64,000 bases of DNA from Pseudoalteromonas ulvae UL12. Lineage in GTDB: Bacteria > Pseudomonadota > Gammaproteobacteria > Enterobacterales > Alteromonadaceae. The notes under the pieces were generated by a model. The model did not search any database. It saw nothing but the letters and a program-made list of their open reading frames with translations, and was not told the DNA's origin. Below, piece after piece: positions 29,300-39,108 of this stretch. How positions within the stretch are numbered: position 1 is the stretch's first letter; every line of letters starts with the position of its first letter. The DNA is taken from NCBI RefSeq assembly GCF_014925405.1, contig NZ_AQHJ01000033.1:1-64000 (forward strand), in the 5' to 3' direction. Made by a program: the position numbers and the translations under genes.

Positions 29300-30193
29300 T
29301 CAAAATTGCACTTGTTTAACCTTGTAACCGCGTAATTTAAGTAAATCTAATACGCTGTTTTTACCCGCCAAATGAGCGGCACCGACTAAAATCAATTCTT
29401 TTTCTTGGTTGCCAAATAGGGCTTCTAGTTTTGGTATCCAGTCTTTATTACGCTTGGTAAACATCACATCGTATGTTTGAGGATCGGTTTGCTGCATTTC
29501 GGTGATCATCAAATACTCGATGTCACTTAAATCTCCTGAACGCCACGCGTTAAGCATTTTCAGAAAGCTTGCTTTAAAGTCTTTCATTTGCGCTAAGTTA
29601 CTTGTAATAAACGCATCGGTGTTGTCTTCACCAAAAGCGGAAAACAGTGAAAGCTGGAAATCGAGTGTTTCGAGATACAGCGTTTTTTTGCTATCTTGTT
29701 TCGCCAAACGGGCAAAGTAGGCATCCACGCCTTCACCTTGCAGTTGCGATTTTTGTAACTCAAAAGTGAGTAACATCATCGCCACTAAGCCCGGTTTAAA
29801 TTGCTCAAACATCGTAATGTCGACACCTAAACTTGTAAAGTACTGACTTAACTGTTGATACACAGCGGGTGATAGATTGCTTTTTAGATTTTGCCCTGCA
29901 GGGTAAGTGAGTGTTTGCATCATTGTTAATTGCGCTGCGGTATCGTTTGCATCAGGCAATTGCGCTTCGAGCATCAAGACATCGCTTTTTTGATACGCTT
30001 GCTCAAACCCTTTTGGCAGTGGGAATTCGCTGGGCGGTAACACATGCACTGTGCCCCCAATATAAATCGAATCCCCATTTTTACTGACCTGCCAAAGTGA
30101 TGTGGTGGCCGCATGCGAGAAGGTGCTTAAGCTGATGATACTGACAGCCGTTGCCAGTTTGAAATAAGGAATCCATTTAGCTATTTTTTTCAT
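29300..30193 (-). CDS. TraB/GumN-family protein
   Basis: The product (297 aa) has a signal peptide of about 28 residues (ending TFSHA). The mature protein begins LWQVSKNGDSIYIGGTVHVL, the N-terminal motif with its conserved GxxH, and near the C-terminus has ELILVGAAHLAGKNSV, the second GxxH motif. This family is related to Tiki-type metalloproteases, but bacterial activity is unproven. It is probably periplasmic or membrane-associated. It follows the minus-strand membrane-protein gene after 12 nt and ends at a terminator, so these two genes likely form an operon. Confidence 0.85.
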   Translation of the reverse strand: MKKIAKWIPYFKLATAVSIISLSTFSHAATTSLWQVSKNGDSIYIGGTVHVLPPSEFPLPKGFEQAYQKSDVLMLEAQLPDANDTAAQLTMMQTLTYPAGQNLKSNLSPAVYQQLSQYFTSLGVDITMFEQFKPGLVAMMLLTFELQKSQLQGEGVDAYFARLAKQDSKKTLYLETLDFQLSLFSAFGEDNTDAFITSNLAQMKDFKASFLKMLNAWRSGDLSDIEYLMITEMQQTDPQTYDVMFTKRNKDWIPKLEALFGNQEKELILVGAAHLAGKNSVLDLLKLRGYKVKQVQF

Positions 30194-30205
30194 AACAAGG
30201 TTCTT

Positions 30206-31183
30206 TTAGTTGGCTGGAAAGGCCGGTGAAAGACACTTTTTCACCGTAAATTGATAACCGTATTGTGCTGTGTCACTTTTGCTAATTTCAACAATTTCAT
30301 AGTCATTGAGCTCGACTACTTTTGTATTGTTTGATAGCTGGCAACGAGAAAACTCATCGGCTTCAAGTTCATAAATAAATTTAGCAATTAGTTTCTTGGC
30401 GATGCTTGGGTAGTTTTTGTTCATATCAATATTAATGCTTGAGTTCGACGGGTTATTGGCATTTTTATCAATGATACCAATCGATAAGGTTTGATCTTCA
30501 TCACTTTGGTTGTTTGCCTTGCTCGCTGCAGGAGGTTGAGTGTGGTGCGCGTCGTTAAAACCTTCTTCAACACCTTTGATAAAACTTTGGGCTTGCTTAT
30601 TTAAACCGACATCGGAGAGTTCAACTACTTGCACCAATAACACCATAGCGACAATAAAACGCACTAAGGCTGTAAGAAATGGAAATTCACAGCGGCTGAT
30701 CAAACGTACCCCTTTTAATCCAAAGGGTTTCAGTGCTAATAAAGCCAATAAATAAAATGGCATGATAATCTGAAATAAAAGTAAAAAGATGAATGAAATG
30801 CCAATTATCCAGCTCGGTAAAAATAATAAAATGGCGAAGTTGTGGCTGTAGGTAAAATGCGTCGCAGAGACGGTGGTGATTTCGTTGACGATACCGGATG
30901 CACTCACAAGCGAAAAATTGGCGATGATGGCGTAAATCAATAAGATCAGTGCTTTGCCTAAAATAGAATCCCAGCATTTGACAAAGCGGGGCCAAAACTC
31001 AATACAAAGAGCCAATGCTGCAGGAATACTCACTAAAACTAGGTTTTCGCTTGGTAACATCAAAACTGCAAGGAAATAAAAACGCTGTGCAGTATTGAGA
31101 GAAAACCAAATTTGTTGCAACTTTACTTTCAAATGGTTAAGGCGATGACTGATGGGGTTATTTAAAAAAGTAAGTCGTTCCAT
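30206..31183 (-). CDS. hypothetical multi-spanning membrane protein
   Basis: I do not recognise a family. The 325-residue protein has about five hydrophobic helices in residues 35-200 (for example FYFLAVLMLPSENLVLVSIP and FAILLFLPSWIIGISFIF), then a low-complexity polar linker rich in Asn, Ser and Gln (about 210-255) and a C-terminal soluble region of about 70 residues ending in a short Cys-containing segment. It lies 24 nt after the uvrA stop and 12 nt before the TraB/GumN gene, and may be cotranscribed with both. Confidence 0.6.
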   Translation of the reverse strand: MERLTFLNNPISHRLNHLKVKLQQIWFSLNTAQRFYFLAVLMLPSENLVLVSIPAALALCIEFWPRFVKCWDSILGKALILLIYAIIANFSLVSASGIVNEITTVSATHFTYSHNFAILLFLPSWIIGISFIFLLLFQIIMPFYLLALLALKPFGLKGVRLISRCEFPFLTALVRFIVAMVLLVQVVELSDVGLNKQAQSFIKGVEEGFNDAHHTQPPAASKANNQSDEDQTLSIGIIDKNANNPSNSSINIDMNKNYPSIAKKLIAKFIYELEADEFSRCQLSNNTKVVELNDYEIVEISKSDTAQYGYQFTVKKCLSPAFPAN

Positions 31184-31207
31184 GAATACTCCAAAACAAA
31201 ACCTCTG

Positions 31208-34027
31208 CTAAAGCAGAGGTTTAAGATACCGACCTGTGTGTGATGTTTCACATTGTGCAACATCTTCTGGGGTGCCAGCAATGAGTATTTCACCACCTCC
31301 AGCTCCGCCTTCAGGTCCAAGATCGACAATCCAATCAGCTGTTTTAATGACATCAAGGTTGTGCTCGATAATTACAATAGTGTTGCCGTGATCTCGTAAA
31401 CGTTGCAATACCAGAAGTAATTGCTGGATATCGTGGAAGTGCAACCCTGTGGTGGGTTCATCCAAGATATACAAGGTTTTACCTGTATCTCGTTTTGAAA
31501 GCTCGCGGGCTAATTTAACCCGTTGCGCTTCACCACCCGATAAGGTGGTGGCTGCTTGGCCAAGGCGAATATACGACAAACCCACGTCCATTAAAGTCTG
31601 TAATTTACGGGCAATAGCCGGGATTTTGTCGAAAAATGCATGAGCATCTTCGACAGTCATTTCGAGCACTTGGTGAATGTTTTTTCCTTTATAAAGCACT
31701 TCGAGTGTTTCACGGTTATAACGTTTGCTTTTACACACATCACAAGGCACGTACACATCAGGCAAAAAGTGCATTTCAACTTTAATTAAACCATCACCCT
31801 GACATGCTTCGCATCGCCCGCCTTTCACGTTAAAACTAAAGCGACCGACTTTATACCCGCGAGAACGTGCTTCTTGAGTGCCAGCAAACAACTCACGAAT
31901 TGCTGTAAAAATCCCAGTGTAAGTGGCAGGATTCGAGCGGGGCGTACGGCCGATTGGGCTTTGGTCGATATCGATTACTTTATCAAAATGCTCCAGCCCT
32001 TTAACTTCTTTATGAGGCGCGGCTTCGGCGGTTGTTGCGCCGTTGAGGGCAGTGTGAGCAACCTTAAATAAAGTATCGTTGATTAAGGTCGACTTTCCTG
32101 AACCCGATACCCCAGTAATGCATGTCATTAGACCAAATGGGATGTGTAAATCGACATTTTTCAGGTTATTACCCGTGGCACCGAATACCTCAAGCCATTT
32201 GTCATTGGTTGGGTTGCGCTCTGCGGGCACATCAATCTTACGTGCACCACTTAAATATTGACCTGTGACTGATTTTTCATTGTTCATAATGTCATCGCGC
32301 GTGCCTTCGGCAATGACGTAACCGCCGTGAACACCGGCACCTGGGCCGATATCAATAATGTGATCGGCAGCGCGGATCGCGTCTTCATCGTGCTCCACCA
32401 CAATAACAGTGTTACCGAGATCTCGTAGGTGGGTTAAAGTGCCCAAAAGACGGTCGTTATCACGTTGATGTAAGCCGATTGAGGGTTCATCAAGCACATA
32501 CATAACTCCAACTAACCCTGCGCCGATTTGGCTGGCTAGACGAATGCGCTGTGCTTCGCCGCCTGATAGTGTGTCGGCACTGCGCTCAAGAGAGAGATAA
32601 TTTAAGCCAACGTTCACTAAAAAAGATAAGCGTTCGCGGATTTCTTTGAGAATTTTTTCGGCTATTTGACCTTTTTGCCCTGTTAACAACAAGCTGGCAA
32701 AAAACTCGGTGGCTTCGCCGATACTCATGCGAGTGACCTCTGGGAGGTTTGTTTGGCCAATAAACACATGTCGTGCTTCTTCGCGTAAACGCGAGCCATT
32801 ACAGCTAGGACAATCTTGACTGGTTTGGTATTTGGCAAGATCTTCGCGTACTGAGCTTGATTCGGTTTCTTTGTAGCGACGGTTCATATTGTTAAGCACA
32901 CCTTCAAAGGTGTGATTGCGCACCACAACATCGCCACGATCATTGCGGTATTGAAATTCAATCGCAGTGGTACCTGAACCTTCAAGTACGACACGTTGCG
33001 CATCAGCTGTGAGCTGGTTAAAAGGTGTTTCAATATCAAATTTATAATGTGTAGCAACCGCTTGCAGCATCTGGAAGTAGTACAGGCTGCGTTTGTCCCA
33101 ACCGCGAATAGCACCGCCTGCTAAACTTAATTCGGCATTTTGCACAACTCGATTAGGGTCGAAATATTGGCGAACGCCTAAACCATCACAACTTTGACAC
33201 GCACCTGCCGGATTATTAAATGAAAATAGACGAGGCTCTAAATCGACCATGGCATAACCACAGGTTGGACAGGCAAAATTAGCTGAGAAAATAATTTCTT
33301 CGCGAGTCGGGTCATCCATAAAAGCAATTTGTGCCACGCCATTAGAAAGCCCCAATGCAGCTTCAAACGATTCCGCAAGGCGCTGCTGTAATCCATCTTT
33401 GACTTTGACGCGGTCGACGACCACCTCTATGGTATGTTTTTTATGAAGCTCCAGTTCTGGAGGATCGGATAAATCACATACTTGACCATCGATCCGAGCG
33501 CGAATGTAACCTTGTGCAGCCAGTGATTCAAGGGTTTTAACATGCTCACCTTTACGTTCTTTAACAACAGGGGCGAGCAACATTACTTTAGTGTCGGCTT
33601 CAAGTGCTAATACTTGGTCAACCATTTGACTGATGGTTTGCGCTGCCAATGGCAGATCGTGATGTGGGCAGCGCGGTTCACCTACTCGGGCAAATAATAA
33701 TCGTAGATAATCGTAAATTTCAGTAATGGTGCCCACGGTTGAGCGTGGGTTATGAGAGGTTGACTTCTGCTCAATGGAAATAGCCGGTGACAAACCTTCG
33801 ATGTGATCGACATCGGGCTTTTCCATCAAAGATAAAAATTGTCGTGCATACGATGACAAGGATTCTACGTAACGGCGCTGCCCTTCGGCATATAAAGTAT
33901 CAAACGCTAAAGATGATTTTCCTGAGCCAGATAAGCCTGTGATCACAATAAGCTTATCTCTAGGAATGGTGAGGTTGATGTCTTTAAGGTTGTGGGTGCG
34001 AGCCCCTCTTACTTCGATATTATCCAT
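31208..34027 (-). CDS. uvrA: excinuclease ABC subunit A
   Basis: UvrA is the damage-recognition ATPase of nucleotide excision repair. The 939-aa length agrees with E. coli (940). It has two ABC modules: Walker [10 protein letters not shown] near residue 32 and GVSGSGKST near residue 640, with signatures [12 protein letters not shown] and [12 protein letters not shown]. Zinc modules are present (CPTCG and [14 protein letters not shown] and CDVCKSK). The frame is open to 34144, but ATG 34027 begins the universal [15 protein letters not shown] start. It is divergent from the MFS gene. No full LexA box was found in the gap. Confidence 0.97.
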   Translation of the reverse strand: MDNIEVRGARTHNLKDINLTIPRDKLIVITGLSGSGKSSLAFDTLYAEGQRRYVESLSSYARQFLSLMEKPDVDHIEGLSPAISIEQKSTSHNPRSTVGTITEIYDYLRLLFARVGEPRCPHHDLPLAAQTISQMVDQVLALEADTKVMLLAPVVKERKGEHVKTLESLAAQGYIRARIDGQVCDLSDPPELELHKKHTIEVVVDRVKVKDGLQQRLAESFEAALGLSNGVAQIAFMDDPTREEIIFSANFACPTCGYAMVDLEPRLFSFNNPAGACQSCDGLGVRQYFDPNRVVQNAELSLAGGAIRGWDKRSLYYFQMLQAVATHYKFDIETPFNQLTADAQRVVLEGSGTTAIEFQYRNDRGDVVVRNHTFEGVLNNMNRRYKETESSSVREDLAKYQTSQDCPSCNGSRLREEARHVFIGQTNLPEVTRMSIGEATEFFASLLLTGQKGQIAEKILKEIRERLSFLVNVGLNYLSLERSADTLSGGEAQRIRLASQIGAGLVGVMYVLDEPSIGLHQRDNDRLLGTLTHLRDLGNTVIVVEHDEDAIRAADHIIDIGPGAGVHGGYVIAEGTRDDIMNNEKSVTGQYLSGARKIDVPAERNPTNDKWLEVFGATGNNLKNVDLHIPFGLMTCITGVSGSGKSTLINDTLFKVAHTALNGATTAEAAPHKEVKGLEHFDKVIDIDQSPIGRTPRSNPATYTGIFTAIRELFAGTQEARSRGYKVGRFSFNVKGGRCEACQGDGLIKVEMHFLPDVYVPCDVCKSKRYNRETLEVLYKGKNIHQVLEMTVEDAHAFFDKIPAIARKLQTLMDVGLSYIRLGQAATTLSGGEAQRVKLARELSKRDTGKTLYILDEPTTGLHFHDIQQLLLVLQRLRDHGNTIVIIEHNLDVIKTADWIVDLGPEGGAGGGEILIAGTPEDVAQCETSHTGRYLKPLL

Positions 34028-34315
34028 GAGTTCTCTAAATCTTGATTGTACGGTGGCTGATTTACGTTCGATCAGGTTTAACTGCCAGTATCGCATACTT
34101 TGAAAAAAAGTTGAGTACTGTTTATGGTCTGATGTTTTGGTCAACTTGTGGCAGCTGTTTGATTTTTCTTCGTGCGCCAGCGCTAAAGGAGTGTGAAAAT
34201 AAGTGATGAGGGATTTTTAGCGTCGAACAGTGAATCCGGTTTAGACGGGTTTGAAATATCTGTGTTAATATAGCCGCCCTAATTTTTGTATAAATTGACC
34301 ATACGACTAGGTGTT

Positions 34316-35683
34316 ATGTCTTCATCATCGCTCAATCATTTAGAGAAACGCACAGCGGTTTCTTTGGCCAGTGTTTTTGCATTTCGCATGCTGGGCTTGT
34401 TTATGCTCATGCCTGTTTTGGCTATTTATGGCCAAGAGTTAGAAGGTTTTTCTCCGTTATGGGTCGGCTTAGCCATTGGTGCTTATGGTTTGACACAAGC
34501 GCTGCTGCAAATACCGATGGGCTGGTTGTCTGATAAGTTTGGTCGTAAGCGCGTCATTGTGGCGGGTTTACTGATGTTCGCTCTAGGTTCACTGATTGCC
34601 GCGATGGCAGATTCAATTTATATGATGACTTTAGGTCGAGCACTTCAAGGCATGGGCGCGATAGCTAGTGCAGTGCTGGCCTTGGCCGCTGATTTAAGCC
34701 GTGATGAACAGCGCCCAAAAGTGATGGCTGTGATAGGGATGTGTATTGGGCTTAGTTTTGCGTTTGCGATGTTACTTGGGCCGATGATCGCTGCTAGCTT
34801 TGGTATTAGTGGTATTTTTTGGTTAACAACAGCTTTGGCATTGTGTGGAATAGTGATAGTCCTGACGATTGTACCAACCGCGGTTAACCGAGCGCCAAAA
34901 GGCGATACTTTAGCTGTGTTCGGTGATATTAAAAAGCTGATGAAAAATCCGCAACTAGCGCGTTTAGATTTGGGTGTGATGTTATTGCATTTGACCTTAA
35001 CAGCCGTGTTTGTGGTCTTGCCAAGTAAGTTGATGTCAGGTGGGTTTGCAGCTGAGCAGCATTGGCAGCTTTATATTCCAGTATTGGTGTTGGCATTTGT
35101 ATTAATGGTGCCAATTATGATTATTTCAATAAAAAAAGAAAAAGAAAAACAGGCATTTATAGCCTCGATTGCGTTACTTGTTGCGAGCTTAATGACGCTG
35201 ACTTTAGCTGCTAATTCAGTATGGGGTATTGGTATTTCCATGCTCGGTTACTTTATCGCCTTTAATTTCCTAGAGGCCACCATGCCCGCTTTAGTGTCCA
35301 GAATGGCTCCTGCCAATCAGAAAGGCTCAGCAATGGGGGTCTTCTCATCAGGACAGTTTTTTGGTGCTTTTTTAGGTGGGATATTAGGAGGTTATATTGC
35401 CTCGGTTGAATCAGGGCAAGCAGTGTTTGCCGCAGCCGCATTGATTGGGGTAATATGGTTAGCTATCGCTTGGGGAATGCAGATCCCGTCACGAAGTAAA
35501 TTAATTAGTTTACTTACTGAAATTGATACTGAGCAGCAAGCAGAAGTGCTGGCGGCTCGCTTCGTTGATCTTGAAGGTGTAATTGAGGCAACGGTGGTGT
35601 GGGAAGAAAGCCGCACCTATTTAAAAGTGAATGATAAAACGTTTAACCTGGAACAAGCTCGTCAGGTTGCTGGACTGAATTAA
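34316..35683 (+). CDS. YajR-like MFS transporter with C-terminal YAM domain
   Basis: A 455-residue major facilitator with 12 helices. The motif GWLSDKFGRKRV between TM2 and TM3 is the family's motif A, and TM1 carries FAFRMLGLFMLMPVLAIYG. The C-terminal 65 residues (about 390-455, from the SLLTEIDTEQQAEVLAARF segment to the end) form a soluble ferredoxin-like extension as in E. coli YajR (454 aa), a predicted drug or metabolite exporter. ATG 34316 follows AGG and is preferred over the upstream in-frame ATG at 34286. It lies between divergent uvrA and ssb, 18 nt ahead of ssb. Confidence 0.9.
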   Translation: MSSSSLNHLEKRTAVSLASVFAFRMLGLFMLMPVLAIYGQELEGFSPLWVGLAIGAYGLTQALLQIPMGWLSDKFGRKRVIVAGLLMFALGSLIAAMADSIYMMTLGRALQGMGAIASAVLALAADLSRDEQRPKVMAVIGMCIGLSFAFAMLLGPMIAASFGISGIFWLTTALALCGIVIVLTIVPTAVNRAPKGDTLAVFGDIKKLMKNPQLARLDLGVMLLHLTLTAVFVVLPSKLMSGGFAAEQHWQLYIPVLVLAFVLMVPIMIISIKKEKEKQAFIASIALLVASLMTLTLAANSVWGIGISMLGYFIAFNFLEATMPALVSRMAPANQKGSAMGVFSSGQFFGAFLGGILGGYIASVESGQAVFAAAALIGVIWLAIAWGMQIPSRSKLISLLTEIDTEQQAEVLAARFVDLEGVIEATVVWEESRTYLKVNDKTFNLEQARQVAGLN

Positions 35684-35701
35684 GTTTAAAGGAGAGGTGT
35701 C

Positions 35702-36394
35702 ATGGCACGCGGTGTAAATAAAGTTATCTTGGTGGGTAATTTAGGCCAAGATCCAGAAGTAAGATATATGCCAAATGGTAATGCAGTTGCCAATGTAAGT
35801 TTAGCAACAGCTGAAAGCTATAAAGATAAAAATACAGGCCAAATGGTAGATAAAACTGAATGGCATCGTGTGGTATTTTTTGGCAAATTAGCTGAAATCG
35901 TGGGTGAGTATGTACGTAAAGGTTCACAAATTTACGTAGAAGGTAAACTACAAACACGTAAGTGGACAGATAAAGACGGGCAAGAAAAATACACCACAGA
36001 AATCGTTGTTGATGGTTTCACTGGTCAAATGCAAATGCTTGGTGGTCGTAATGACGGCGCACAATCTGGTGGCTACCAGCAAAAACCGCAGCAAGGTGGT
36101 TTTAATCCTCAGCAAGGTCAGCAGCAGGGTGGATTTGCACCACAACAGCAAGCACCTCAACAAAGTGGCTATGCACAGCAATCAGCACCGCAACAAGGTG
36201 GTTATTCGCAGCAGTCAGCACCGCAGCAGGGGGGATTTGCACCACAGCAGCAAGCGCCACAGCAAGGCGGATTTAATCCACAGCAAGGTCAGCAGCAAGG
36301 TGGATTTGCACCAAAACCACAAAATGCCCCACAAGGCGGTGCGTCAAACCCAATGGAACCCCCCATTGACTTTGATGACGACATTCCGTTTTAA
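35702..36394 (+). CDS. ssb: single-stranded DNA-binding protein
   Basis: SSB (230 aa) coats ssDNA during replication and repair. The OB fold (residues 1-112) has [17 protein letters not shown] and the aromatic WHRVVFFG. A long intrinsically disordered linker (about 115-215) made of repeated [10 protein letters not shown] units follows, and the acidic tip DFDDDIPF binds partner proteins. It is longer than E. coli SSB (178 aa) entirely because of the linker, whose repeats are nearly identical at the DNA level and so may vary in copy number. RBS AGGAG is 7 nt upstream. A terminator follows. Confidence 0.96.
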   Translation: MARGVNKVILVGNLGQDPEVRYMPNGNAVANVSLATAESYKDKNTGQMVDKTEWHRVVFFGKLAEIVGEYVRKGSQIYVEGKLQTRKWTDKDGQEKYTTEIVVDGFTGQMQMLGGRNDGAQSGGYQQKPQQGGFNPQQGQQQGGFAPQQQAPQQSGYAQQSAPQQGGYSQQSAPQQGGFAPQQQAPQQGGFNPQQGQQQGGFAPKPQNAPQGGASNPMEPPIDFDDDIPF

Positions 36395-36451
36395 TTAAAT
36401 CTATTAATGCTGAGAGTTTCTTAACTCGTTAAGGTATTGATAAATGATTTT

Positions 36452-36477
36452 AAAGCCCCATTTTATTGGGGCTTTTT
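36452..36477 (+). terminator. intrinsic terminator after ssb
   Basis: AAAGCCCCA / TGGGGCTTT form a 9-bp stem with a 6-nt loop and T tail. It would lie inside the next gene if that gene began at 36437, which supports the later start at 36500. Confidence 0.85.
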
Positions 36478-36499
36478 GATATTTAGAGGTTTTTATTTG

Positions 36500-37312
36500 A
36501 TGTTTCAATCATTACAGTTGCTGTTTCAACGTATTGATAATAGTAAGCTATTTCAGTCATTTGTGATCTTCGTTATTGTTGTTTCGGCCATTAGCGTGGG
36601 TGCACATACTTATGCGCTCCCGGTATGGCTAGAAAACTTATTACTGGTCCTTGATCGCGCTATCACCCTATTCTTTTTAGTCGAAATCATTATTCGATAT
36701 ATGGCATCTAAGGGTTTTAAGGCGTTCTTTTCTAAAGGCTGGAATATTTTTGATGTGGTGATTGTTGTTGGTAGCTTAGTGCCTTTGGCTGGTTCTTCGG
36801 TGTTTATCGCACGCTTGTTACGTATTTTTAGGGTCTTGCGTTTAGTCTCTATGGTGCCAGAGCTTCGCATGCTGGTTAATGCGCTTCTGAAAGCCATTCC
36901 GCGAATGGGGCATATTGCGCTATTAATGTTTGTCATTTTTTATATTTATGCAGCAGTCGGTAGCATGATGTTTAGTGATATAAATGAAGAGTTATGGCGC
37001 GATGTCTCGATTGCAATGCTGACACTGTTTAGGATCGCTACATTTGAAGATTGGACGGATGTCATGTACGAAACAATGGCTGTTCACCCTTTAAGCTGGC
37101 TATATTATTTGACCTTCATTTTTTTAACGGCCTTTATTTTCTTAAATATGATGGTTGGGGTCATTTTAGAAGTGATGAATAATGAGCATCAGGCATTTGT
37201 CTCTGAACAAACCCCTGACGGCGATAAACCCGCTACTCGCTCTCAACTTGATGAACTGCAAAAACAAATTGCTCAATTGAGTCAACAACTGCAGCAACAA
37301 CAGTTAAAATAA
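36500..37312 (+). CDS. bacterial voltage-gated sodium-channel-like ion channel
   Basis: A 270-residue six-helix channel subunit of the NaChBac/NavAb type. S1-S4 occupy about residues 15-140. S4 carries spaced arginines (RLLRIFRVLRL), the pore helix and filter read FRIATFEDWTDVM (cf. TLESWS in NavAb), S6 is FIFLNMMVGVILEVM, and the C-terminus ends in a heptad-rich coiled coil (QLDELQKQIAQLSQQL) that would form the tetramer bundle. It probably conducts Na+ or Ca2+ across the inner membrane. Start 36500 has AGAGG upstream and follows the ssb terminator. Monocistronic. Confidence 0.87.
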   Translation: MFQSLQLLFQRIDNSKLFQSFVIFVIVVSAISVGAHTYALPVWLENLLLVLDRAITLFFLVEIIIRYMASKGFKAFFSKGWNIFDVVIVVGSLVPLAGSSVFIARLLRIFRVLRLVSMVPELRMLVNALLKAIPRMGHIALLMFVIFYIYAAVGSMMFSDINEELWRDVSIAMLTLFRIATFEDWTDVMYETMAVHPLSWLYYLTFIFLTAFIFLNMMVGVILEVMNNEHQAFVSEQTPDGDKPATRSQLDELQKQIAQLSQQLQQQQLK

Positions 37313-37319
37313 GCGCAAT

Positions 37320-37349
37320 AAGCTATGCAGTTTCTTTGCTGCATAGCTT
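37320..37349 (+). terminator. hairpin after channel gene
   Basis: AAGCTATGCAG / CTGCATAGCTT form a perfect 11-bp stem with an 8-nt loop, just after the channel stop. The downstream sequence is only moderately T-rich, so termination efficiency is uncertain. Confidence 0.6.
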
Positions 37350-37410
37350 GTATTCCTTGTGATTTGAACAACACTTAATGCAGTTCTGCTTATTCTGCGT
37401 AAGGTTGTTA

Positions 37411-39108
37411 ATGAAACTCATCCCTCGTCGTTATCAATCTATTCTTTGTTGTGCGCTTGTCGCTGTTATGTGCTTTTTTACCTTGGTTGGGAATTATTTT
37501 ATGTATGGTTATTTTCTAAACCAAGACCAATCTGCGGTTGCTATTCTTCTTGAGCAAAGTCCTGTGTTACCTGTCTCTGATGTTAAGAAAGAAATTCTCG
37601 CTAATAATTTTGTTTTGTTTAGTAATAATACGGGTTTGGAGTCGACGCAAATTGGCGATGTCTATTATGCCAATGGGCTTGGTTTTTTAGTGCCTCCGGT
37701 TTGGTTAAGTAAGAGTTATTATTTTATTTTGGCGAATACGTTATGTATTGGTCTGTTTGTTATGTTGATGATGTACATCAAAAAACAACAAAGAAAGCTT
37801 AAAAAGTCAGTGCAACTCATTAAAAATTCGGCAAAGCCGATTAAGTTTGAGCGTTTATTTACTTCAAATACGGTTGCTAATTTACCAAAGCCCGCTTTTG
37901 AGCCTTTATTGAATACTACGTTACTGGGTTTAGGTGAGGTAAATTATAAAGCGTTTTTAATTGTGGATTATCGCCAAGCGAGTGCTTTGACTGCATCGCA
38001 AGTAAAGGCCATGAGTTTGCAAATAAAACAAGCAATTAAAACACAGTTTGAAGGGATTGGTTTAGTGTCGATTAAGTGTTTACCTTCGGGGCGAATGACC
38101 ATCACATTAGCACAAATCAGCTCTGAGCTATTGATTAATATAGAAAAGAAATTACATGGATTAATTGCTCATATTGCTGGAGAGTACAATAAAAAGTTAC
38201 TAGGAGGCGATGTAAAACTGGGTTTATGTAATTACCGCACTGAAGCTCATGAAACAATTGATCAAGCGTTGGTTTACCAATTAGCTGAAGCTGCACTTGC
38301 GGTCAGTCGCACTAATTCATGGCAGCATTATTATCGTTTGACTTATAACCATACCTATAACCATTTGTTGACGTTTACAGCTAAGCAGGTCATGGAGATT
38401 ATCGATAAAAAACAATATTTATTTTTGTTTCAGCCAGTATTTTCCATCGCGGATGGAGAGATTTTACAGCATGAAGCCTTATTAAGGTTACGACATAAAG
38501 AATTGGGTTTGTTGTGTGCTAAGCAGTTTTTAGCAAATGTGGTGTCATTGGCTGATCAGCGTATGTTAGATTTAAAAGTTCTGACAAACGTGCTCAAAAT
38601 TATTGAAAATGAGCCAGGTTACAACCGAGTGAGCATTAATATAAATCATGCTACTTTGCTTGATGTTGCTCATTTAAGCCAGTTGTTAAGTATGTTGAAT
38701 GCTCAGCGGGTTGAGCACCGTGTTGCATTTGAGATTAGCTTACAGGATTTATCGGGGCAATCTATCGAGCTGTTAAAAACCATTCAACTGTTAGCGCAAG
38801 CTAAAGTCGCCATCGTACTTGATAACATTGAGTGCGAATTTAAATATAAAACTCAATTAACACAGCTTAATGTGATCGGATTTAAGTTGGATTTAAGTCT
38901 AGTGCATCACATTGAGCATCATGTATTAAAGCAACATAGCGTCAGAAAAATTATTGCTTTGGCTTTGCAGCAGAACATTCCTGTTTATGCCACTGGAGTA
39001 GAGTCTAAGGCTGAACTAGATGTATTAACTAAGTTAGGGGTTACTGGCGCGCAAGGACATTATTTTTCTGAACCATTACAACAACTCGCGTTGTTCAGCC
39101 AAGTTTAA
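37411..39108 (+). CDS. mshH: MshH/CsrD-like degenerate GGDEF-EAL regulator
   Basis: This 565-aa inner-membrane protein has two TM helices (about 10-32 and 105-130) around a periplasmic segment, then degenerate GGDEF and EAL domains. The GGDEF site reads PSGRMT, and the EAL domain keeps HEALLRLRH but replaces the DDFGTG loop by LDNIECEF, so neither cyclase nor phosphodiesterase activity is expected. E. coli CsrD, its homologue, promotes decay of the small RNAs CsrB/C. MshH stands at the head of msh loci in Vibrio and relatives. ATG 37411 has AAGG upstream. Its 3' end overlaps the antisense PLP gene by 4 nt. Confidence 0.85.
   Translation: MKLIPRRYQSILCCALVAVMCFFTLVGNYFMYGYFLNQDQSAVAILLEQSPVLPVSDVKKEILANNFVLFSNNTGLESTQIGDVYYANGLGFLVPPVWLSKSYYFILANTLCIGLFVMLMMYIKKQQRKLKKSVQLIKNSAKPIKFERLFTSNTVANLPKPAFEPLLNTTLLGLGEVNYKAFLIVDYRQASALTASQVKAMSLQIKQAIKTQFEGIGLVSIKCLPSGRMTITLAQISSELLINIEKKLHGLIAHIAGEYNKKLLGGDVKLGLCNYRTEAHETIDQALVYQLAEAALAVSRTNSWQHYYRLTYNHTYNHLLTFTAKQVMEIIDKKQYLFLFQPVFSIADGEILQHEALLRLRHKELGLLCAKQFLANVVSLADQRMLDLKVLTNVLKIIENEPGYNRVSININHATLLDVAHLSQLLSMLNAQRVEHRVAFEISLQDLSGQSIELLKTIQLLAQAKVAIVLDNIECEFKYKTQLTQLNVIGFKLDLSLVHHIEHHVLKQHSVRKIIALALQQNIPVYATGVESKAELDVLTKLGVTGAQGHYFSEPLQQLALFSQV

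Noticed and set aside
34116..34121. TACTGT half site in the uvrA upstream region, as part of a LexA box
   Set aside because: No ACAG partner occurs at the required spacing on either side, so no SOS box is reported; a search with a matrix could change this.
34028..34144. 39-codon N-terminal extension of uvrA
   Set aside because: Known UvrA proteins start at [14 protein letters not shown]; the extension is chance open frame upstream.
36437..36499. Earlier start of the ion-channel gene
   Set aside because: It would place the ssb terminator inside the coding region and lacks a good ribosome binding site.
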